Both the position numbers and the translations under genes were made by a program. The notes beneath the pieces are model-generated. The model made no database searches. It saw only the letters and a program-made list of their open reading frames with translations, and had not been told where the DNA came from. Below are positions 56,036-63,597 of a stretch of 64,000 nucleotides of DNA, piece after piece. Source of the DNA: Exiguobacterium sp. s193 (lineage in GTDB: Bacteria; Bacillota; Bacilli; Exiguobacteriales; Exiguobacteriaceae); NCBI RefSeq assembly GCF_018618755.1, contig NZ_JACSMR010000012.1, forward strand, positions 44,871 through 108,870, read 5' to 3'. Within the stretch, counting starts at the first letter, position 1. Each line of letters opens with the position of its first letter.

Positions 56036-57661
56036 ATGGAAACGTATCTCTTTACGTTATGGAAAACTTGTCGCGATGGTCACTATACGATCCAGCATCT
56101 TGCCGATACGGTCCACTTGAGTCCGAAACAATTCAAACGTTATTTGAAACGCTGGCAAGACGACGGTTGGCTTGATTATACGAGCGGTCAAGGGCGGGGA
56201 CACTTGTCGGAGCTCGTCTGGTTGCGCCACGTCGAGCGCGAACTGGCCCGTCAACTGCTTGAGCGGATTGACCGCGAATCAATCGACGCCGTGACCGAGC
56301 AGCTCAGTTGGGACTGGTCCCCCGCCCAGACCGGCCGGTTCATGCGGCGGCTCGAACAAAAATTCGGGTATGATCAAACGGCATCCGATGCCTTACTCAT
56401 TCCGCGAAAACGCCCCTTCATGACATCGCACCCGCTCGAGGCAGCTGATATCCATAGTGCCCACCTCGTCCAAAATGTCTTTAGCCGTCTGTTTTGGATT
56501 GATGAAGACGGTCTGCTTAAAGGGGAACTTGCCCATCATTATGCTTGGCAAGGCAACACCTTGTCGCTTTATTTACGAAAAGACGTCCGCTTCCACGACG
56601 GTTCACTGATGACGAGTAAAGATGTCACAAAAAGTTTACGGGAACTGATCGCCTTTCCTGCTTATGCCTGGTCGTATCGCCACGTCGAACAGATTAAATC
56701 GAACGGACCGTACCGGGTCGACCTGATCCTTGATCAGCAACGGAAATCGCTTTTACCGAAGCTTGCGACACTTCACACGAGCATTCATAAAGAAGGCGTC
56801 GGGACCGGTCCGTTTCAGCTGACCCAACAGGATGATAAAAAAACCGTTTTACAGGCGTTTGCGAACTTTTTCGGCGTCCGTGCCTTGCTCGACCGAATCG
56901 AGTTCATCCAGATGCCGGACGCTTATGATCCGGTCTACCGGACGTCGTTCTCGGAAACGGGCGAAACCGGGACGATCTCCACCCAGTCGGGATTCGGACT
57001 GATTTTTTTGAATCCCCGTCCGGGCGGTGTCTTCGAAAGCGAGGAGGCGCGGCACTACATCCATAGATTGATTGCTTCCATCCGTCCCTTCATCAGCCAA
57101 TGCAATGAACGCAGTCAACCGAACACCCGTGGCTTTCTCGGTGAGTTTAGTCAAGAATACATCGTTCCCGATGGACCACCTGTCACGTTCGACCGGCCGA
57201 TCCGGATTAAACTGACGGATTTCACGGAAAACGTGACGTACTGGTTATGTGAGATGTTCGACCGCCAGCACGTCCCTTATGAATTCGTTCCGGTCGGATT
57301 TAAAGAAAGTATCACCAACCTGAATGCTTTTGCGGACATCGATCTTGTCCTCCACGCGGAAGTGTTCGAGCGCAACTTGACGGTCGCATTCCATCAGTTC
57401 TTAACGAATGAATATTCCCCGCCGGCCAAGCTGTTCCGTCAGATGCCGGAGATGGACCGGCGTATCCAGCAGTACGACGATACGCCGTTTGAGGACTGGA
57501 TGCCGCTCCACCAGTCGTTCGAGCGCTACGTCATCGACGCCTCCTATTTCATCCCGTTGTTTGATGACACGCGACTGATTCCTTATCCGATCGAATTGCA
57601 AAACCTCGTCATCGATTCGTTCGGTTACCTCGACTTCTCAAAACTGTGGATTCCGACTTGA
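56036..57661 (+). CDS. SgrR-family regulator (HTH plus solute-binding domain)
   Basis: The protein has 541 residues from ATG 56036 (GGAAGGAG 6-8 bases before). The N-terminal winged helix (about 1-110: TIQHLADTVHLSPKQFKRYL then KRWQDDGW, GQGRGHLSEL) is followed by an extracytoplasmic-type SBP_bac_5 domain (about 160-480: LRKDVRFHDGSLMTSKDVTK) used as intracellular ligand sensor. In E. coli SgrR controls sugar-phosphate stress genes. Here it is divergent from an MFS gene it probably regulates, but that gene is broken. Confidence 0.86.
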   Translation: METYLFTLWKTCRDGHYTIQHLADTVHLSPKQFKRYLKRWQDDGWLDYTSGQGRGHLSELVWLRHVERELARQLLERIDRESIDAVTEQLSWDWSPAQTGRFMRRLEQKFGYDQTASDALLIPRKRPFMTSHPLEAADIHSAHLVQNVFSRLFWIDEDGLLKGELAHHYAWQGNTLSLYLRKDVRFHDGSLMTSKDVTKSLRELIAFPAYAWSYRHVEQIKSNGPYRVDLILDQQRKSLLPKLATLHTSIHKEGVGTGPFQLTQQDDKKTVLQAFANFFGVRALLDRIEFIQMPDAYDPVYRTSFSETGETGTISTQSGFGLIFLNPRPGGVFESEEARHYIHRLIASIRPFISQCNERSQPNTRGFLGEFSQEYIVPDGPPVTFDRPIRIKLTDFTENVTYWLCEMFDRQHVPYEFVPVGFKESITNLNAFADIDLVLHAEVFERNLTVAFHQFLTNEYSPPAKLFRQMPEMDRRIQQYDDTPFEDWMPLHQSFERYVIDASYFIPLFDDTRLIPYPIELQNLVIDSFGYLDFSKLWIPT

Positions 57662-57686
57662 CCTCTGACTTGAGTCAGTGGTTTTT
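57661..57686 (+). terminator. Intrinsic terminator after the SgrR-type gene
   Basis: ACCTCTGACT (57661-57670) with AGTCAG-x-GGT (57673-57682), then T-run. It starts at the stop codon. Confidence 0.65.
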
Positions 57687-57716
57687 GTCTGTTTCTTGAC
57701 GAATCGATGGCACGTT

Positions 57717-57732
57717 TGTGACAAAGTTCACT
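57717..57732 (+). promoter_or_regulatory. Fnr/Crp-type box upstream of hmp
   Basis: TGTGACAAAGTTCACT: half-sites TGTGA and TCACT around N6, close to the Bacillus Fnr consensus TGTGA-N6-TCACA. It lies about 100 bases before ATG 57821, upstream of a TATATG-like -10 (57754-57759), so it could be a class II activator site. Confidence 0.5.
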
Positions 57733-57820
57733 TTCTTTTTTAATCTAGTATTTTATATGTTGTATTTACGGACGAAAGCTCCAATACTGTGGGAGAACGA
57801 ACTGAAAAGGAAGTGGTCTT

Positions 57821-58981
57821 ATGTTAAACGCAACAACGATTCAACTCATCAAGTCGACCGTCCCTGTTCTCGCAGAACACGGACCAGCGATCACCCGTGT
57901 CTTTTATCAACGTCTGTTTGAACGGCACCCGGAGATGACGCACATCTTTAACCAGACGAATCAAAAAACAAACCGTCAGTCGCAAGCCCTCGCTCACGCG
58001 GTCTATGCGGCAGCTGCGAACATCGATCAACTCGACGTCTTAAAACCAACGCTCCTGCCCGTCCTACATAAACACCGGAGCCTGCAAATCAAACCGGAGA
58101 TGTACCCGATCGTCGGGACAGAACTGTTGCGCGCGATTGAAGAAGTCTTAGGCGACGCAGCGACCCCGGCAATCATCGATGCCTGGGGTCTCGCCTATCA
58201 GGAAATCGCTGATTTGTTCATGACGCTTGAAGCCGAACTTTATGCGCAAGACGAACAGGCAAAAGGCTTCACGGGATATCAGACCTTCACGGTGACGGCG
58301 ATCATGCAGGAAGCGTCGGACATCAAGTCGTTTACCCTGCAGCCGGCACACGCGTTGACATTACCGACATTTACACCGGGACAATACGTGACGCTCCGGA
58401 TCAAAACGCCGGCAGGACTGTGGCAAAACCGGCAGTACAGCTTGATCAATCGTCCCGGTGATGCGTTTTACACGATTGCCGTCAAACGCGACGGAAGCGT
58501 CTCAAAACAACTGCATGACGAAACGCACGTTGGTGATACGGTCCTGCTCAGTGCACCGGCTGGTAATTTTGCGTTACCAACCGGACACACACCCGTCGTC
58601 CTGTTCGCTGGCGGAATCGGTCTGACACCGTTGCTTGCGATTGCCGATGCAGCACTTGCGACAAGTCGGTCCGTCACGCTTCACGTCGCGATTCAAGATG
58701 ACCGCGACCGTCCCTTTACGACGCGTCTCGCAAGCCTGGAAACAGCCGGTGCAACCGTCATCCGTTATGCGGAACGACATGCACAAACAGGAACAGTTTC
58801 CGGTCGTTTGACGGAAGATGTCATTCAAAACGTCGACAAATCCGCAATCGCTTTCGTCTGCGGACCGGAAGCGATGATTCGGTTTGTCGCGTCGAACTGG
58901 CAAGGAGCGACGGAGCAACTGCATTACGAAGTATTCGGACCGGTGCTTGCGTTTGAGGCGGAAGCCGTCGGAGCAAACTAA
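57821..58981 (+). CDS. hmp: Flavohaemoprotein (nitric oxide dioxygenase)
   Basis: The protein has 386 residues. The globin domain (about 1-138) with proximal His 85 (VLHKHRSLQIKPEMY) is followed by FAD (RQYSLINRPG) and NAD domains (VVLFAGGIGLTPLLAIADAA, FVCGPEAMIRFV). It oxidises NO to nitrate with O2 and NADH. AAAGGAAG precedes ATG 57821. An Fnr-like box upstream suggests oxygen or NO control. Monocistronic between terminators. Confidence 0.94.
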   Translation: MLNATTIQLIKSTVPVLAEHGPAITRVFYQRLFERHPEMTHIFNQTNQKTNRQSQALAHAVYAAAANIDQLDVLKPTLLPVLHKHRSLQIKPEMYPIVGTELLRAIEEVLGDAATPAIIDAWGLAYQEIADLFMTLEAELYAQDEQAKGFTGYQTFTVTAIMQEASDIKSFTLQPAHALTLPTFTPGQYVTLRIKTPAGLWQNRQYSLINRPGDAFYTIAVKRDGSVSKQLHDETHVGDTVLLSAPAGNFALPTGHTPVVLFAGGIGLTPLLAIADAALATSRSVTLHVAIQDDRDRPFTTRLASLETAGATVIRYAERHAQTGTVSGRLTEDVIQNVDKSAIAFVCGPEAMIRFVASNWQGATEQLHYEVFGPVLAFEAEAVGAN

Positions 58982-58998
58982 TCGAATAATCAACTGAA

Positions 58999-59043
58999 AA
59001 AAGACCGTTTCGACTGTGATTTTTGCAGTCAAAACGGTCTTTT
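58999..59043 (+). terminator. Terminator after hmp
   Basis: AAAAGACCGTTTCGACTG (58999-59016) and CAGTCAAAACGGTCTTTT (59026-59043), one mismatch. Confidence 0.82.
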
Positions 59044-59155
59044 CCCTTTCAAATTCAGTTATCTTAATAGTAATAGCGCTATGTCCGCTGAAGAAATTAA
59101 TTCTAGCTGTTTGTTCCTGGCTACACAGCTAAAATAAGAAGGAGACGAGTACAGT

Positions 59156-59329
59156 ATGGGTGATAAACGGTTCGTGTTGAAATCAAAACAACACCTCAGT
59201 GGAGGGATTATTAAAATCGTCGTCGATACGCAGACAGGCGTAAATTATTTGATGACAAGCGGTCTCGGGGTGAGCGGAATGACGCCACTTTTAGATCAGG
59301 ATGGTAAGGTAGTCGTCGATAAACGTTAA
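59156..59329 (+). CDS. DUF6440-type small protein (57 residues)
   Basis: The frame begins MGDKRFVLKSKQHLSGGIIK, has IVVDTQTGVNYLMTSGLGVS and ends TPLLDQDGKVVVDKR. The V-D-x-x-T-G-V-N-Y-L and T-P-L-L-D-x-D-G blocks are those of DUF6440 proteins of Firmicutes. AAGGAGACGAG precedes ATG. It is monocistronic or with the acetyltransferase at 59391; function unknown. Confidence 0.8.
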   Translation: MGDKRFVLKSKQHLSGGIIKIVVDTQTGVNYLMTSGLGVSGMTPLLDQDGKVVVDKR

Positions 59330-59390
59330 GCTTCTCTATTTTTATTTTGCATGTGTGTTAATAAAAAAACTGACCATAGGAGGATTTAAC

Positions 59391-59954
59391 ATGCGACTAC
59401 AGCAGGAACGCATTTACTTACGTCCATTAACAATAAAAGACGCACCTCTACTATTAGCAGCATCTCAAGACGACGAAATCCGATATGTGACGGCAACTAA
59501 AGCAATCTTTACGTTAAAGCAAATTCAACAGCACATAAAAATTATAAACAGCGATTCAACACGTTATGATTTTGCAATCTGTCTCAACAGTAACAATAAA
59601 ATGATAGGAGAATTGTCTGTTTTTGAGATAGATCAAGAAAATAAGCGAGCAGGATTTCGAATTTCCATGAGTTCATTGAAATTAACAGGAAAAGGTTATG
59701 GTTCGGAAGCCTTACAATTAACGTTGCACCTCGTATTTAACGAACTACGATTGAATCGACTTCAACTTGAAGTATATAGTCATAATGCAAATGGGATAGC
59801 AGCTTATAAAAAAGCAGGGTTTGTAACGGAAGGTGTAATCCGTGAATCGATAAATTATAATGGGATTTATTTTGATGAACTGATTATGTCTATGCTCAAA
59901 AGTGATTATGAAAAACTGACTAACGCAAAACAAATTGTATCAAAGCTGATCTAA
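59391..59954 (+). CDS. GNAT-family acetyltransferase, RimJ/RimL type
   Basis: The protein has 187 residues from ATG 59391 (AGGAGG 8 bases before). Starts QQERIYLRPLTIKDAPLLLA; LTGKGYGSEALQLTLHLVFN is motif A and VYSHNANGIAAYKKAGFVTE is motif B. Base composition is visibly more A+T-rich than the surrounding genes (many AAA, ATA and TTA codons), which may mean transfer. Its end overlaps the convergent kinase-like gene by 15 bases. Confidence 0.86.
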   Translation: MRLQQERIYLRPLTIKDAPLLLAASQDDEIRYVTATKAIFTLKQIQQHIKIINSDSTRYDFAICLNSNNKMIGELSVFEIDQENKRAGFRISMSSLKLTGKGYGSEALQLTLHLVFNELRLNRLQLEVYSHNANGIAAYKKAGFVTEGVIRESINYNGIYFDELIMSMLKSDYEKLTNAKQIVSKLI

Positions 59955-60443
59955 AAACTTCTGTACGTCACGCTTCGATGACAAAATGACGACGTTTTTC
60001 GTATGTCGCACTTCGTCGAGCTGGCGTAAGACACCCGGTCGCCGCGCTTTCGGGTACTGCCAGACCCACTTCAGGAACTGCCAGTTGAATTGTTCGATGC
60101 AGCCCTCCCCCATGTCCGGTCGCGTCCGGTTACGGTACTTCAGATTGCGTTTGATGACCCGGTACGCACAAACGATCCGTGGCATGTCGAGAAAGATGAC
60201 CGTATCCGCGGCGTCAAGCCGCATCCCGAGCGTTCCCCCGTAGTTTCCGTCAAGGATCCATTCCGGTTGTTCCAACAACTGCCGTTGCACCTCTATTTGC
60301 TCGTCCCGCGAGACGGCAACCCAATTCGGTTTCCAGAACAAGGCATCGAGATGTGACACCTTAATCCCGGTTTGTTCATGCAATTGACGTCCGAACGTCG
60401 ATTTCCCCGAACCGCCGGAACCGATGATGATGATTTTCTTCAT
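59940..60443 (-). CDS. P-loop kinase-like protein, FlaR/adenylate-kinase type
   Basis: The protein has 167 residues. Walker A is IIGSGGSGKSTFGRQL (8-23). ILDGNYGGTLGMRLDAADTV and FLDMPRIVCAYRVIKRNLKY, then RNRTRPDMGEGC are the blocks of the DNA-topology-modulation FlaR-like group of small NTPases. The substrate and role are unclear. GGGGGAG precedes ATG 60443. Convergent with the acetyltransferase gene and followed by nothing else on this strand. Confidence 0.84.
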   Translation of the reverse strand: MKKIIIIGSGGSGKSTFGRQLHEQTGIKVSHLDALFWKPNWVAVSRDEQIEVQRQLLEQPEWILDGNYGGTLGMRLDAADTVIFLDMPRIVCAYRVIKRNLKYRNRTRPDMGEGCIEQFNWQFLKWVWQYPKARRPGVLRQLDEVRHTKNVVILSSKRDVQKFLDQL

Positions 60444-60474
60444 GATTCTCCCCCTAAAATTTCGCTTAAAAATA

Positions 60475-60495
60475 GACTGCCGGCTTACGGCAGTC
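60475..60495 (-). terminator. Terminator of the 32-residue gene
   Basis: GACTGCCG (60475-60482) and CGGCAGTC (60488-60495), 5-base loop; reading leftward CTATTTTTAAG follows. Confidence 0.7.
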
Positions 60496-60511
60496 CGTTC
60501 ATTTCTTCATA

Positions 60512-60610
60512 TTATTCCACTTCAATTCGTCGCCATAACAGATTCAACAACACCGTCATCCCACTAATCGGAATTAAAAATAACAATGCTATCATCATCA
60601 GACCATCCAT
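60512..60610 (-). CDS. 32-residue membrane peptide gene
   Basis: The frame reads MDGLMMIALLFLIPISGMTV then LLNLLWRRIEVE; one membrane helix and a basic, then acidic, C-terminal end. AAGGGGATAG lies 5-12 bases before ATG 60610 and a terminator follows 16 bases after the stop, so a separate small transcript is plausible. No family recognised. It could be a small regulatory membrane peptide or a type I toxin-like peptide. Confidence 0.5.
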   Translation of the reverse strand: MDGLMMIALLFLIPISGMTVLLNLLWRRIEVE

Positions 60611-60691
60611 CGTCGCTATCCCCTTTTGTTCTTCTTTTATCAAGTGTACTGCGAAAGAAAGCGGTTGCCCTCCACCTTAAGACCGATTTCC

Positions 60692-61894
60692 TTATCCTGC
60701 CTTGTCCTGACTGATATTACTAGCTGCTTGACGTGACGTAAGCAGCATCAAGAATACGGCACCGACCAGTCCTGAACCGCCGAAAAACAGAAAAACGTGT
60801 TCGATTGACAGGAAGGTCGTCATATAACCGGACAAGATATAACAGACGGCAGAACAGAGCGTCGAGACGGCGACCATCGCCGAGCGGACCCGTCCGAGCA
60901 GTAAATCCGGCGTCGTTTGCTGGAGCAGCGTCGAAAACGGAATCCCGAATAAACTGAGGGCAGCACCCAGTAAAAAGAGCGCGATGAAAGCGAGCGACAC
61001 GGTATCCGTCAAACTGAGGATGATGATGAAGAGGCCTTGTAACAACACGGACAGCCGGAACAGTCGACCGAGGGCGACTTGTTTCGCGAACCGGGCATAG
61101 AGGAGCGACATGAGAATGCCACCGATGACGAGCGCGAGCTCCAGTACCGAAAAGGTTTTTGCTCCGCCAGCGACGACGTCTTTCGCGAACGGCGCGAGTA
61201 ACGTATTCGCGGGTGTAATCATCCAGTTGGCAATGACGGCGAATCCTAAAATCTGCATCAGCTGCCGGTCTTGTTTTAAGTACGTCAGTCCTTCCGTCAA
61301 GGCGTCGATGTACCGGTTCTGTTGCCCTTCGCCTTTTGGTCCAGCAGGCTTGATCGATAGGAGCAACAGCCAGGCTGCGCCATGCAGGACGGCTTCCATC
61401 AGTAAAATCGTCTCGATGGAAAAGCTCGCAATCAACACACCGCCAATCAAAAGACCGCTTAACGTCCCGATTCGGTCGAGTGTACTCAAGTAGGCATTCG
61501 CGACCGGTAACCGGTCTGCTTCGACGAGGCGGGTCACGACTTTAAACGCCGTATTGCCACCAATCGTCTGTAAAACCGTCTGAGCAATCAATAATGCAAC
61601 CAGCAATCCGATCGAGCCGGAAAACAGTTGCAAGCCGATTGCCGTCAAAACTAATAATCCCGTCCGGACGGCAACCGTCCCCTTGAGTAAGCGGACCGGG
61701 TCGACACGATCGATCCACGGACCACTAAAGGTCGCGACGACGAACCGCGTCAAAAAGACGGCGCCAATCAACAGGGCAAGCTGAAATGCCGATAACCGTT
61801 CTGCACTCGTCCAGTAGATGGCGATATAGGAGATGCTCGCACCGACGACGGCAAATAAATCAGACAGATAAAAATAGCGAAACACCTTAGGCAC
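60692..61894 (-). CDS. MFS transporter, MFS_3-like
   Basis: The protein has 400 residues and twelve helices. Start GTG 61894 after AAGGAGGAAACGAC. SGPWIDRVDPVRLLKG is the first-loop motif and GGNTAFKVVTRLVEADRLPV, NAYLSTLDRIGTL are typical of the macrolide-exporter-like MFS_3 group. Substrate not known. No regulator gene is adjacent. Downstream on the same strand is the 32-residue gene. Confidence 0.85.
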   Translation of the reverse strand: MPKVFRYFYLSDLFAVVGASISYIAIYWTSAERLSAFQLALLIGAVFLTRFVVATFSGPWIDRVDPVRLLKGTVAVRTGLLVLTAIGLQLFSGSIGLLVALLIAQTVLQTIGGNTAFKVVTRLVEADRLPVANAYLSTLDRIGTLSGLLIGGVLIASFSIETILLMEAVLHGAAWLLLLSIKPAGPKGEGQQNRYIDALTEGLTYLKQDRQLMQILGFAVIANWMITPANTLLAPFAKDVVAGGAKTFSVLELALVIGGILMSLLYARFAKQVALGRLFRLSVLLQGLFIIILSLTDTVSLAFIALFLLGAALSLFGIPFSTLLQQTTPDLLLGRVRSAMVAVSTLCSAVCYILSGYMTTFLSIEHVFLFFGGSGLVGAVFLMLLTSRQAASNISQDKAG

Positions 61895-62103
61895 GTCGTT
61901 TCCTCCTTGATGTGATATAACTCAACGCTTCATTTTACACTTATTTACATATCCTGTCGGAATGTTTTTTGACTTTTACAAATTCAAGACGGCGCGACAT
62001 CTGGATGTCATCTAGAAGTCAAATTGTTATTTAGTTCTTACGGGACTGTAACGAGGTTTCACCTTCCCTTCCTTTATACTGAAATAGAAGGAGGTGACGA
62101 TCC

Positions 62104-62406
62104 ATGAAAATGTACACACGTATCGATACGCACGACGAATCGGCCGAGGTTCCATCAGAAACACGGCTTGGTTTCTATTTTTTACTGATTGTTTTACCGC
62201 TTGGTTTAGCCCACTTAGTTCAATCGCTCGTTCCTTCAACGGATCAACACCACTTGTTGTCGTTATCACTACTTACGTTTTTTGCGATTTTGTTATTTGC
62301 GATTCTCGGACATAAACATGATCGAAACGCAAAAGCGACGTTTTTCAGCTATGCCTTATTCTTAGGTGTCAGCCTACTTTCGACGCTTGCGATTCCAATC
62401 ATTTAA
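62104..62406 (+). CDS. Small membrane protein
   Basis: The protein has 100 residues. A 20-residue polar start MKMYTRIDTHDESAEVPSET then three helices (about 22-42, 52-68, 78-98). GGAGGTGACG precedes ATG 62104. A T-rich inverted repeat lies 80 bases upstream. Monocistronic, ends at a strong terminator. No family recognised. Confidence 0.65.
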   Translation: MKMYTRIDTHDESAEVPSETRLGFYFLLIVLPLGLAHLVQSLVPSTDQHHLLSLSLLTFFAILLFAILGHKHDRNAKATFFSYALFLGVSLLSTLAIPII

Positions 62407-62411
62407 CTTTA

Positions 62412-62446
62412 AAAAACGCCATTCCTATTTTTAGGGATGGCGTTTT
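62412..62446 (+). terminator. Intrinsic terminator abutting repeat copy B
   Basis: AAAACGCCATTCCTA (62413-62427) and TAGGGATGGCGTTTT (62432-62446), one mismatch. The right arm reappears as GGGGATGGCGTTT at 62788-62800 beyond the repeat. Confidence 0.8.
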
Positions 62447-62447
62447 C

Positions 62448-62744
62448 AGGCTGTAAACAAACTCTGTGGAAAACGAGGAATTTGTACAGGTATGATTGTG
62501 TGTCGCGTTTTCCTGTCTCGCCTCGTCTTCAAAGCGGAAAGCGGCTTCACGACTTGTCTCCCCCTGCGCCACTGCCTAATAAGCGTCATGTTTCGTTGAC
62601 TCCTACGGGAAAAAGTGCGTTTTTAACGCACTTTCAGAGGCAGGTAAGACCCTGCTCATTGTCCGTAAGGATCAAGGAGCAACGGCTTGCGCCTCGCCCG
62701 AGGAAAGCAACGAAAAAAAGACGCTTTTTAGGAGGTATTGTCTA
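62448..62744. repeat. Structured non-coding repeat, copy B
   Basis: Edges AGGCTGTAAACAA (62448-62460) and TTGTCTA (62738-62744) match those of copy A. 62503-62537 and 62581-62726 are the blocks shared with copy A (2 changes in 35, and about 8 substitutions plus one indel in 146). The closing pair AAGCGTC...GACGCTT is intact, and TTTCGTTG/CAACGAAA pairs better than in A. The segment between the blocks is about 90 bases shorter than in A. No gene in the 62407-62945 region. Confidence 0.75.
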
Positions 62745-62872
62745 ATATCATTTTGTCTTCATAGTCAAACACTGCTCCTCGTTTTGGGGATGGCGTTTAA
62801 GCCGTTCATCGCTTCGAAAGCAGCGTAGCTCTATCTAAAAAATTAAATTCGCTACAGTGACGAAAATACACT

Positions 62873-62902
62873 TTGATATTTTTTAGATTAAGCGATTACA
62901 AT
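62873..62902 (+). promoter_or_regulatory. Probable promoter of the 173-residue protein gene
   Basis: TTGATA (62873-62878), 18-base spacer, TACAAT (62897-62902), about 44 bases before the TTG start. Confidence 0.55.
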
Positions 62903-62945
62903 TAATGGGATACTGATACATTCATAAGAAAGGATGCGTTTATCG

Positions 62946-63467
62946 TTGCATGAAGATACTCTAAAAGAATTTAGACCAAAAGGAATCGATTTTATCGACA
63001 AGATGATGGTCAACCGCTTTCAGGCCATTACCGTCGATAAAGACGACGAAAAAATTGTCAATGTGATGGACGACCCTTTTATACCGCCTTATGAGACGAT
63101 TTGTGGCGTTTACTGCATCTATCGGCGATCCATCCTGGATGTATTGCGTGGTCATATTGCATCGTTCGAAAGCTATGAATTCAAAACAGCATTTACTGAC
63201 GATAAATTAATTGAAGAAAAGCATGTGGGAGATGTTTTGGATTTTGCAACATTTGTCGTGATCGCTTCCGCGGATAAGGAAGTGATGTCACATTACTTTA
63301 TCGGCGGCGACTGCGAAAAACTCGACAGCATCTTAAACGTTTGCTCCGGTTATCCTAAAGGAACGAATAAAAAAACCTTCTCTCATGCGATTCAACGCTT
63401 CAAGAAGGATATTACGACAGTCGAAAACATGGGGTATCTGGAAAATATAGTGCATGAAAAGGCATAG
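62946..63467 (+). CDS. Hypothetical protein
   Basis: The protein has 173 residues from TTG 62946 (AAGAAAGGAT about 10 bases before); ATG 62934 is inside the ribosome site. Soluble, alpha/beta. Blocks: GIDFIDKMMVNRFQAITVDK, DPFIPPYETICGVYCIYRRS, and FATFVVIASADKEVMSHYFI. I do not recognise it. It has its own promoter and terminator and lies between the repeat and the IS30 element, so it may be an accessory gene. Confidence 0.65.
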   Translation: MHEDTLKEFRPKGIDFIDKMMVNRFQAITVDKDDEKIVNVMDDPFIPPYETICGVYCIYRRSILDVLRGHIASFESYEFKTAFTDDKLIEEKHVGDVLDFATFVVIASADKEVMSHYFIGGDCEKLDSILNVCSGYPKGTNKKTFSHAIQRFKKDITTVENMGYLENIVHEKA

Positions 63468-63525
63468 GCATTTGACTGACTGTCAAAAGCGAGTGTAAAT
63501 CGAACCCGCTTCAACAACCAAACGC

Positions 63526-63565
63526 AAAAACAAGCCTCCGCATTAAAAGCGAAGGCTTGTTTTTT
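63526..63565 (+). terminator. Terminator after the hypothetical gene
   Basis: AACAAGCCTCCGC (63529-63541) and GCGAAGGCTTGTT (63549-63561), one mismatch, then T-run. Confidence 0.75.
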
Positions 63566-63570
63566 TACAA

Positions 63571-63597
63571 GATAGATTGTCAAATTAAGTGCAACAC
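63571..63597. repeat. Probable end of the IS30-type element
   Basis: ATTGTCAAATTAAGTGCAAC lies at the 3' end of the transposase gene and resembles IS30-family terminal inverted repeats (from memory). The transposase TGA (63580-63582) is within it. The other end is beyond the window. Confidence 0.55.

Noticed and set aside
62437..62745. 102-codon frame in repeat copy B
   Set aside because: The frame is not kept in copy A, which has indels in the shared blocks; the shared feature is inverted repeats, so non-coding.
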